64,000 bases of DNA from Micromonospora chaiyaphumensis (lineage in GTDB: Bacteria > Actinomycetota > Actinomycetes > Mycobacteriales > Micromonosporaceae): assembly GCF_900091435.1 (NCBI RefSeq), contig NZ_FMCS01000006.1, forward strand, positions 150,057-214,056, given 5' to 3'. This document shows, piece after piece, positions 50,685 through 56,981 of the stretch (its first letter is position 1; every line of letters begins with the position of its first letter). The position numbers were made by a program, and so were the translations under genes. The notes under the pieces are model-generated. The model had not been told where the DNA came from. It saw only the letters and a program-made list of their open reading frames with translations, and did not search any database.

Positions 50685-51122
50685 TTGCCGGACGTGGTTG
50701 AAACACTGCTGCGTCTGGCCAGGTCGGATGACTACTCGGAGCGGGCGCATGCCGGCGCCGAGCTGAGCCTGTTCGCTGGATCCGAGACCGTCGACCAGGC
50801 GCTCGTGGAGCTCCTGCTGGATGACGACAACACAAGTGTCGTCCAGGGCACTGCGGAAGCCTTGCTCAAGCGCGGTGACAGCGCAGCGCTCCGTCCGTTC
50901 GCTGCGGCCTGGCATCTTGTTGAATCACAGGTGGACAACACCCACCTAACAGAAATCGCTGACTACCTTTACGGCGCCATCAGCTACGGCCTCTGGATCG
51001 ACTCGACCGATCCTCGGCGCACCGGCCTCCGAAGGGTGCTCGCGACCCTGCTCGATGACCAGGACCAGACGGTCCGCAAGGGTGCGGACGGCCTGCTCGG
51101 TCAATTGGGCAGTACAAGCTAG
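50685..51122 (+). CDS. HEAT-like helical protein of unknown function
   Basis: A 145-aa acidic, all-helical protein. Two or three helical pairs with LLRLARSDDYSERAHAGAELS and LLLDDDNTSVVQGTAEALLKR look like HEAT-type repeats. The start is TTG 50685, with GAGGAGG 4 nt upstream. Similar small solenoid proteins serve as adaptors or immunity proteins, but nothing in the sequence proves this. Bases look less G+C-rich than neighbouring genes. Confidence 0.7.
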   Translation: MPDVVETLLRLARSDDYSERAHAGAELSLFAGSETVDQALVELLLDDDNTSVVQGTAEALLKRGDSAALRPFAAAWHLVESQVDNTHLTEIADYLYGAISYGLWIDSTDPRRTGLRRVLATLLDDQDQTVRKGADGLLGQLGSTS

Positions 51123-51164
51123 GCCGACGACGAAGCGGATCTGCGGGACTGGAGGCACGGTCAC

Positions 51165-51530
51165 ATGAGGTCGAGGCTACGCAAGCTGCATATCGGCGGT
51201 CACGAGTTCACCTGGAAGGCCGACATCCGCGACGCGTCTGGACCTGATGGTGGTATCCGTCGCTGCATCCGAATTCGCGTCTGGGGAGCGGGAAAGAACG
51301 GCCGCGCTCTGCAGGCCGACCTCACTGACCGGCCCCAGCCGGCGCCTGGGGAGGAAACGTATCCGTACCCGACGGCTGAGAACGTGCGGGCACTTGCCCG
51401 GTACGCCATGAGCGTTGGCTGGACGCCTGAAGCGGTGGGTGGCACGTTCCGAATCACTTCCGCCGCTGAAGTTGACTTGCCCGGGTTTGCCATCACTGAT
51501 CTTTTGTGGGCCGCAGAATCTGCCCGCTAG
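51165..51530 (+). CDS. hypothetical protein
   Basis: A 121-aa soluble protein. GGAGG lies 9 nt before the ATG. Recognisable elements are a beta-rich first half (RKLHIGGHEFTWKADIRD, RRCIRIRVWGAGKNGRALQ) and a helix-strand end (YPTAENVRALARYAMSVGW). It follows the HEAT-like gene by 42 nt and may share its transcript. No named family recognised. Confidence 0.7.
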   Translation: MRSRLRKLHIGGHEFTWKADIRDASGPDGGIRRCIRIRVWGAGKNGRALQADLTDRPQPAPGEETYPYPTAENVRALARYAMSVGWTPEAVGGTFRITSAAEVDLPGFAITDLLWAAESAR

Positions 51531-51580
51531 CGGAAGAAGTCAGCCGGCACAGGCGAACCCAAGGCGTGGGGAGGGCGAGG

Positions 51581-51847
51581 CTAGGTGCTCGGCAGCGTCG
51601 TCCAGGGCGTGGACCGCATCTGGATCGGCTGATAGGCCAGAGCTCGGTCAACCACCTCAGCAGCCGTCAACGCGGGGTCATTCCAGAAGATCAGGCCGGA
51701 GACATAGCCGTCCGGGCAGACCAGGTCCCGCTCCAGCTGGTCCAGCCAACCACCCAACTCATCATCGTCCGCGTAGTCGAGACTCATGATCCGCTCAACG
51801 AGGGCGATCGCCCGGTCCCGGGTCAGCTTCGCTGCCAGGTCGCTCAC
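51581..51847 (-). CDS. colicin-DNase-immunity-like (E9imm-type) protein
   Basis: An 88-aa acidic four-helix protein. Residues 10-75 match the layout of Im9-type immunity proteins: a first helix with ALVERIMSLDYADDDEL, then WLDQLERDLVCPDGYVSGLIFWND and an ending AAEVVDRAL. In Im9 the segment PSGSDLIYYP makes the contacts with the nuclease, and PDGYVSGLIFW occupies the same place here. The GTG start lies inside its own GGGAGG, so the start is uncertain. There is no nuclease toxin nearby: it is an orphan. Confidence 0.65.
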   Translation of the reverse strand: MSDLAAKLTRDRAIALVERIMSLDYADDDELGGWLDQLERDLVCPDGYVSGLIFWNDPALTAAEVVDRALAYQPIQMRSTPWTTLPST

Positions 51848-52084
51848 CTCCCGGCGGGGGTTAATGGCACGGGCAACGATCGCAGGCTACGGAACGTCGA
51901 AGGCCACGGCTAGGACTCGTGTCCTGACCAGGGCCTCGACCATGGAGCCGGCTCACCGGCCTGTCCGACAACCTGTGTACGCGAGCGTCTGGCTCGACGG
52001 TTGTTGGCGGTCACCGCTGGTCCGCCGTTGATGGCCAGGCGCTGGTCCTCGTCGACCCGTTGACACCCAGGCAACCAACTGTGG

Positions 52085-52579
52085 CTACCTTCCAACCTTG
52101 AGCACCCGTGCCTGCTCACCTCGGTTCTCGGCGCGAATGCGATCGGCGAGGCATGCCCGGTGAGAGACGACGGTCGTACTTCCGGGGCCGTCGTTGCTTC
52201 GCACGTCCAAAGTCACGCCGTCGCCGCCGGGGCTCAGGGTCGTTGGCTGTCCGCAGAAGTCACACGGCCACCGGAACGCTTCTAGATCATCTTGTCGGAT
52301 GCTGAGGCGGACCCATGCCGGAGGAAAGTACCTGTGAACCTGCTCCACCACCGCATCAAGCTCTGCACCGACCGGCGGGTATGGCTCCTGAGCAACCGTC
52401 GGCCCGAACTGTTGAATCATGTCTATCGACGCGCCGACTCCTTCATGGCCAACGATTTCGGTGGTGACACCCCAAGAGTGATGGCTGAGAACTCTTGCCC
52501 GGACCCGCTGTCCTGGCAGAAGAGCCAGGCTCTCGGTCTCGAAGCGCTCCACAAGCACGTTCCCCTCTCGGTGGCGCAT
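52085..52579 (-). CDS. S1-like domain protein with zinc-ligand-like cysteines
   Basis: A 164-aa protein. Residues 20-100 form an S1/OB-type barrel: LLPGQRVRARVLSHHSWGV, TEIVGHEGVGASIDMI and WVRLSIRQDDLEAF. A tail with CDFCGQPTT and a later His/Cys pair (SHRACL) probably binds zinc. Such proteins bind RNA or nucleic acids. It points away from the tRNA-Gly gene and is the last gene before it. Context: tRNA-bounded accessory region. Confidence 0.72.
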   Translation of the reverse strand: MRHREGNVLVERFETESLALLPGQRVRARVLSHHSWGVTTEIVGHEGVGASIDMIQQFGPTVAQEPYPPVGAELDAVVEQVHRYFPPAWVRLSIRQDDLEAFRWPCDFCGQPTTLSPGGDGVTLDVRSNDGPGSTTVVSHRACLADRIRAENRGEQARVLKVGR

Positions 52580-52944
52580 CCGGACGTGAGCGAGAGCTTG
52601 CCTCCTAGCTACGTGCTACGCCATCCCGTCTGTCGCCGACCCGCCCGTGCGGTGGTCTGCTCGGCTTGCTCGGGTCGGCGGCGGGCGGGATGGCTCTGCG
52701 CAGCCGCCCACGGACCGCAATGCGCGGACGGAGCCCCGGCCATCCTGGAATCGTTGCGCGCCGCCGAGGGCGTAGGAACCGCACGAGTTCGCGTTTTACA
52801 CGTTCGGGTACCTGGCGACCTGCTCAGTTCACAGTTGGGCAGAGCCGAGGATCGGGGCACGTAGCGGGCACGGCCAGCACGAGAAGCGGTAGCAACGGTC
52901 GAGGCCCCAGCCAGGAAACCTGTCCTGAACTCGGGGCCTCGCGC
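52580..52944. other. non-coding stretch beside tRNA-Gly
   Basis: About 365 bp between the S1-like gene and the tRNA. Open frames exist but none has a good start, codon pattern or known domain. Base composition is mixed and may hold decayed coding DNA. I see no integrase remnant. Confidence 0.5.
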
Positions 52945-52957
52945 TGGAGCGGGTGAC
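52932..52957. repeat. tRNA-Gly 3' end repeat (att-like, proximal)
   Basis: The proximal member of the 26-bp direct repeat pair with 50002-50027. It overlaps the 3' end of the intact tRNA-Gly gene, including the encoded CCA. Confidence 0.7.
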
Positions 52958-53018
52958 GGGAATCGAACCCGCACTGTCAGCTTGGGAAGCTGATGTTCTG
53001 CCATTGAACTACACCCGC
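52945..53018 (-). tRNA. tRNA-Gly (anticodon CCC), CCA encoded
   Basis: A 74-nt tRNA on the minus strand. The acceptor stem GCGGGTG pairs with CACCCGC. The anticodon loop is TTCCCAA between CAGC and GCTG, so the anticodon is CCC (glycine GGG). The T loop is TTCGATT. The 3' end has a T discriminator followed by an encoded CCA. A TACAGT -10 element lies 11 nt upstream (53029-53034). Confidence 0.97.
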
Positions 53019-53209
53019 AGGCGGCACCACTGTACCTGAGGTCACCACGCCCGTGCACCCAGGTACCCCCGCGGCGGACCCGCGCGTCGATCAAGCGCCC
53101 GACCAGCGGCGCAGGGCCGCGGCCAGCAGAAAGAAGTTTCACCCCGGCAACATATGGGCGTTCTCAAATCTGTCGATCGGATGTAACGTCTCCTCCACGT
53201 TCTCCGACC

Positions 53210-53236
53210 GGGCGTGACATACCCCCTGTCACGCCC
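53210..53236 (+). promoter_or_regulatory. hairpin in the protease leader
   Basis: GGGCGTGACA and TGTCACGCCC form perfect 10-bp arms around a 7-nt loop, ending 18 nt before the start codon. It may act as an mRNA structure that hinders translation, or as an operator. Confidence 0.6.
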
Positions 53237-53254
53237 GCAGAAAGAGGTGGGCCC

Positions 53255-54238
53255 ATGGGACTCCGTCCCAACCTGCTGACCCGGCGTACCGCCGGTGTCG
53301 CGTCGACGACCCTCGCGCTGCTGCTCAGCACCGCGGCCGTAGGCGTCGTCCCCGCAGCTTCGGCCTTCTCGGCCGCCCCGTCCGGCTCCTGCGTCGAGCC
53401 GGCCGACGTCCACTCGGACGCGCGGGTGAAGAAGGGCGGCCACGCCAAGCTGGACCCGAACGAGCTGACCGCCAAGCAGGTCCGCGAGCGCGAGGCCGAC
53501 CTCACGGCCGCGCTGGGTGAGCGGGCCAGGTTCCGCACCGGTGCCGGCGCCGCCCCGCTGGCCACGGTGACCATCCCCGTCGTCGTCCACGTCATTCAGC
53601 GGGACAGCACCCGGGCCGGCGGCAACATCCCGGACTCGATGGTGACCCAGCAGATCGACGTGCTGAACAAGGCCTACGCCGGTGCCACCGGTGGCGCCCC
53701 GACCGCCTTCAGCTTCCAGCTCACGAAGGTGCACCACGTCACCAACGCCGCCTGGTACCCGATCGTGCAGGGTTCCTCGGCCGAGCGCTCGATGAAGACC
53801 TCGCTGCGCGAGGGCGGCAAGAACACGCTCAACCTCTACCTGGGTGAGCTGAGCGACGACCTGCTCGGGTGGGCCACCTTCCCGCAGCGCAAGCTGAACA
53901 GCATGGACGGCGTGGTCGCGCTGAGCGAGTCGCTGCCGGGTGGCACCGCCACCAACTACAACCAGGGCGACACCGGCACCCACGAGGTCGGCCACTGGCT
54001 GAACCTCTACCACACCTTCCAGGGTGGCTGCTCGGGCTCGGGCGACAGCGTCTCCGACACCCCTGCCGAGGCCTCGCCGGCCTTCGAGTGCCCGACCGGC
54101 CGCGACACCTGCACCACCGCCGGCCTGGACCCGATCACCAACTTCATGGACTACACCTACGACTCGTGCATGTACCAGTTCACCCCTGGACAGGCGAGCC
54201 GCATGCTGACCGCGTGGAACGCCTACCGCGCGGCCTGA
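53255..54238 (+). CDS. secreted zinc metalloprotease, M43 (pappalysin-like) family
   Basis: A 327-aa secreted protease. A signal peptide (residues 1 to about 37, ending VVPAASA) and a propeptide-like region lead to the catalytic domain. The zinc motif is HEVGHWLNLYH (HExxHxxGxxH type) and the Met-turn lies in NFMDYTYDSCMYQFT. Four Cys after the zinc site (GGCSG, FECP, DTCTT, DSCMY) probably make disulfides. AGAGGTGG precedes the ATG. It is expected to degrade extracellular protein. Family well supported. Confidence 0.93.
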   Translation: MGLRPNLLTRRTAGVASTTLALLLSTAAVGVVPAASAFSAAPSGSCVEPADVHSDARVKKGGHAKLDPNELTAKQVREREADLTAALGERARFRTGAGAAPLATVTIPVVVHVIQRDSTRAGGNIPDSMVTQQIDVLNKAYAGATGGAPTAFSFQLTKVHHVTNAAWYPIVQGSSAERSMKTSLREGGKNTLNLYLGELSDDLLGWATFPQRKLNSMDGVVALSESLPGGTATNYNQGDTGTHEVGHWLNLYHTFQGGCSGSGDSVSDTPAEASPAFECPTGRDTCTTAGLDPITNFMDYTYDSCMYQFTPGQASRMLTAWNAYRAA

Positions 54239-54254
54239 CCGCTCCGCACCACAC

Positions 54255-54294
54255 GCCGGTGCCGGTCCCGTCCTCGGACGGGGCCGGCACCGGC
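54255..54294 (+). terminator. terminator of the protease gene
   Basis: A long nearly perfect stem: GCCGGTGCCGG with CCGGCACCGGC outside and CCCGTCC with GGACGGG inside, starting 16 nt past the stop codon. Confidence 0.88.
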
Positions 54295-54325
54295 TCTGTT
54301 CGGGCCGGCAACACGGGGTACGGAG

Positions 54326-54871
54326 TCAGGCCGCCGGGCGGCGGGTGTCGAAGCCGTGCCGGCCGCGCCGGCCTTCGGGGGCGAGCGGGTCACGGCGGGC
54401 CGGTGCGGTCGCCCGCGGGTCGAGCCAGACGCGCACCTCCGGCCGGCCGGCACCGGGGCGGGCCACCTGGTCGCGGCGGGTCAGCATCGCCACGTCGACG
54501 GTGAACTCGAACAGCCGCCAGTCGCCCTGCGGCGCGGCCCGGCCGATGCGGGCCACCCGGGCGACGGTCGCCGGATCGGTCACCGGGCGGGCCCGGCCGG
54601 CCACGTAGGCCTCGTCGTCGCTCTCCTCCGGCGGAAAGGAGTGCAGCGCGTAGCGGCCGTCGCGTTCGAGGTCGCGGCGCTTGGGCGAGTCGATGACGAA
54701 GCACCAGAGGCCGTCGTCGGTGATGACCGGGGAGACCGGGTGCACGCGCGGGCCGCCGTCGGCGCGGACCGTGGCGAGGTAGCCGAAACCCGGCCCGTAC
54801 TGCTGCAACAGGAGGCGGATCTCGTCGGCGAGGCGGGGCTCGTCGGCGGCGAATTCGGACCAGGAAGCCAT
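54326..54871 (-). CDS. pyridoxamine-5'-phosphate-oxidase-like flavin protein
   Basis: A 181-aa protein of the split-barrel PNPOx-like superfamily. Typical parts are GFGYLATVRADGGPRVHPVSP, the strand LWCFVIDSPKRRDLERDGRYALHSFPP and a C-terminal region lacking the PNPOx dimer signature. It may bind FMN or F420, as several such actinobacterial proteins do, or be heme- or deazaflavin-linked. The gene's -10-like region overlaps the dcd upstream region. Substrate unknown. Confidence 0.85.
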   Translation of the reverse strand: MASWSEFAADEPRLADEIRLLLQQYGPGFGYLATVRADGGPRVHPVSPVITDDGLWCFVIDSPKRRDLERDGRYALHSFPPEESDDEAYVAGRARPVTDPATVARVARIGRAAPQGDWRLFEFTVDVAMLTRRDQVARPGAGRPEVRVWLDPRATAPARRDPLAPEGRRGRHGFDTRRPAA

Positions 54872-54949
54872 GCGGACATTCTATCGAACAGGTGTACGAA
54901 GATGTAGTCCGACACGCAGGTCACCCGTACCGGTCGCTATGGTGTTCCG

Positions 54950-55528
54950 ATGCTGCTCTCCGACCGCGACCTGGTCTCCGAGATCAAGGCGGGCACGCTC
55001 GCGCTGGAGCCCTTCGAGCCCACGCTGGTGCAGCCGTCCAGCATCGACGTCCGTCTGGACCGGTTGTTCCGGGTCTTCAACAACCATCTCTACACGCACA
55101 TCGACCCGTCCGTGCAGCAGGACGACCTCACCTCGATGGTGGAGGTGCCCGAGGGCCAGCCGTTCGTGCTGCACCCGGGCGAGTTCGTGCTCGCCTCCAC
55201 GCTGGAGGTGATCTCGCTGGGCGACCAGCTCGCCGGGCGCCTGGAGGGCAAGTCCAGCCTGGGCCGGCTCGGCCTGCTCACCCACTCCACCGCCGGCTTC
55301 ATCGACCCCGGCTTCTCCGGTCACGTCACGCTGGAGCTGTCCAATGTGGCGAACCTGCCGATCACGCTCTGGCCGGGCATGAAGATCGGCCAGCTCTGCA
55401 TCTTCCGGCTCTCGTCGCCGGCCGAGCACCCGTACGGCTCGGCCGTCTACGGCTCGCGCTACCAGGGGCAGCGCGGCCCCACCCCGAGCCGGTCCTGGCA
55501 GAACTGGCGCACCTGGCCGACGCGCTGA
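54950..55528 (+). CDS. dcd: dCTP deaminase
   Basis: A 192-aa Dcd. The signature HSTAGFIDPGFSGHVTLELSN (about residues 114-134) includes the catalytic Glu region. MLLSDRDLVSEIKAG is the usual start and QPSSIDVRLD the next conserved element. It converts dCTP to dUTP and, in some actinobacteria, further to dUMP. The start is confirmed by the N-terminal match. The enzyme forms trimers. Confidence 0.97.
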   Translation: MLLSDRDLVSEIKAGTLALEPFEPTLVQPSSIDVRLDRLFRVFNNHLYTHIDPSVQQDDLTSMVEVPEGQPFVLHPGEFVLASTLEVISLGDQLAGRLEGKSSLGRLGLLTHSTAGFIDPGFSGHVTLELSNVANLPITLWPGMKIGQLCIFRLSSPAEHPYGSAVYGSRYQGQRGPTPSRSWQNWRTWPTR

Positions 55529-55547
55529 CCGACCCGACGACGCCGGC

Positions 55548-55578
55548 GTAGGGGCCCCCGCCGTGCGGGAGCCCCTAC
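55548..55578. terminator. convergent terminator
   Basis: GTAGGGGC and GCCCCTAC, plus inner CCCGC/GCGGG with one mismatch, form a stem between dcd and the facing NlpC/P60 gene. Confidence 0.78.
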
Positions 55579-55585
55579 GGACCGG

Positions 55586-56623
55586 TCAGCCCGGGCGGCC
55601 GTAGCTGTTGATCTGGCCGTCGTCGACGCGCTTCATCGTGATCGGCTTGCCGGACTGGGAGGCGTGCACCACCCAGCCGTCGCCGACGTACATGCCGACG
55701 TGGTGCAGGTCGCTGTAGTAGAAGACGAGGTCACCGGCGCGCAGCTCGCTCCGGCTCACCCGCCTGGTCACGTCGTGCTGCTGCCGCGCGTTGTGCGGCA
55801 GCGAGACGCCGGCCTTGGCCCAGGCCGCCATGGTGAGGCCGGAGCAGTCGTAGTGGTCCGGCCCGGCGGCGCCCCAGACGTAGATCTTGCCGATCTGGGC
55901 GCAGGCGAACTTGACCGCGACGCCGGCCGCGCCACCCGGGTAGCCGGCGGGGCAGGGCGCCGGGCGCAGCGGGCCGCCGCCACCGTTGCCGTAGACCTTG
56001 AGGCGCAGCTTCTGCAGCTTGGCGATCTCGGCGTCGATCTGCTTCTTCTTGGCCGCGAGCTGGGCCTCGGTGCGCGCCAACCCCGCGATCATCTCGTCCA
56101 GCGGCCGCTTCTTGGCAGCGAGGTCGTCGCGCAGCTCGGCGACGGCGCGTACCTGCTCCTGCTGGCGGCTCGCGAAGCGGTCGAGCAGGGCGAGACCGTC
56201 GACCAGGTCGCTCGGCGACCGGCTGCCCAGCAGCGCGTTGACGGTGGAGAGGTTGTTGTCGCCCTTGTACGCGTCGGCGGCGAGCCCACCCACCTGACCG
56301 AGGGCGGCGTCCACCCGCGCCTCGAGCGGGGCGATCTGCTTGGCCAGCGCCGCGGCCTGCTTCCGCTTGGCGGCGAGCTGCTCGCGGGTGGCGTTGACCT
56401 GTTCGATGATGGGTTCGAGCTTGTTCCAGTCCTGGTCGATCTGGCGCTCGATCTCGGCGACCGACGGGTCGGCGTGTGCCGCCGTGGCGCCGCCGGTCAG
56501 GACGACGGCGGTGCCGACCAGGGCGGCGAGGGCGGTGGTGAAGCGGGGCCAGCGGGAACGCGGCGCAGCCGTCGAGCGGTCGACCGACCGGCCCGACGGT
56601 GGCCGCGGGGCATGGTGTGCCAC
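55586..56623 (-). CDS. coiled-coil NlpC/P60 peptidoglycan hydrolase (RipA-like), riboswitch-controlled
   Basis: A 345-aa secreted endopeptidase. A signal peptide (ends about residue 51, TAAHA), a long coiled coil (about 55-210, heptads of Ala, Leu and Lys/Gln), and the C40 NlpC/P60 domain. The catalytic Cys is in YDCSGLTMAAW, His in DLHHVGMYVG. It cuts the stem peptide between D-Glu and diaminopimelate. The start is GTG, 12 nt after AAGGAG. A c-di-AMP riboswitch precedes it, so it should respond to c-di-AMP and wall stress. A close paralogue lies at 59079-60089. Confidence 0.92.
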   Translation of the reverse strand: MAHHAPRPPSGRSVDRSTAAPRSRWPRFTTALAALVGTAVVLTGGATAAHADPSVAEIERQIDQDWNKLEPIIEQVNATREQLAAKRKQAAALAKQIAPLEARVDAALGQVGGLAADAYKGDNNLSTVNALLGSRSPSDLVDGLALLDRFASRQQEQVRAVAELRDDLAAKKRPLDEMIAGLARTEAQLAAKKKQIDAEIAKLQKLRLKVYGNGGGGPLRPAPCPAGYPGGAAGVAVKFACAQIGKIYVWGAAGPDHYDCSGLTMAAWAKAGVSLPHNARQQHDVTRRVSRSELRAGDLVFYYSDLHHVGMYVGDGWVVHASQSGKPITMKRVDDGQINSYGRPG

Positions 56624-56648
56624 CGGGCTTCCGTACTCCTTCTTCCTG

Positions 56649-56766
56649 GCCGCCTACCGGGTTAGCTGACGGGTTCGGGCGGGAAGGGAGCCGCCCTACC
56701 GCAGTGGCTGCGGATTCACCCCAGGTACCTGGGTCCCCGGCTCGCCCGGAGGCGACTCGGCGGTGT
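56649..56766 (-). ncRNA. ydaO/yuaA-type c-di-AMP riboswitch
   Basis: The minus-strand leader, read 5' to 3', has the actinobacterial ydaO core: GCCGGGGACCC, then GGTGAATCCGC, GGTAGGGCGGCTCCC, CGCCCGAACCCGTCAGCTAA and CCGGTAGGCGG. These elements are in the expected order and spacing. AAGGAG follows soon after the 3' end. It regulates cell-wall hydrolase genes in many actinobacteria. Exact ends are estimated. Confidence 0.88.
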
Positions 56767-56872
56767 CGGACCGTCACCACCCGGGTTGGACGGTGAAGCT
56801 GGCGGTCGACGATTGACCAGAGTAGAGAGCGTCGTTACCATTCCGCAACCCAAGGGGCCATGACACTCCGTA

Positions 56873-56891
56873 CGTGAAGGATTTCTTCACG
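56873..56891. promoter_or_regulatory. palindrome between riboswitch and amidase gene
   Basis: CGTGAAG-GATTT-CTTCACG has perfect 7-bp arms, in the divergent region 91 bp before the amidase start. Operator or promoter-linked structure; binding protein not known. Confidence 0.5.
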
Positions 56892-56981
56892 AGAGATTAC
56901 TTGCTGGAAAGGTATTGACCCGGAGGGTGCGCGGGGTGAGGGTTGGGGACGCAGTGACCCCCATCCCTGTCTGGAGGTTCG

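Noticed and set aside
52609..53142. Minus-strand open frame with the peptide SSMAEHQLPKLTVRVRFPSP
   Set aside because: That peptide is the conceptual translation of the tRNA-Gly gene and its surroundings, a known artefact, not a protein.
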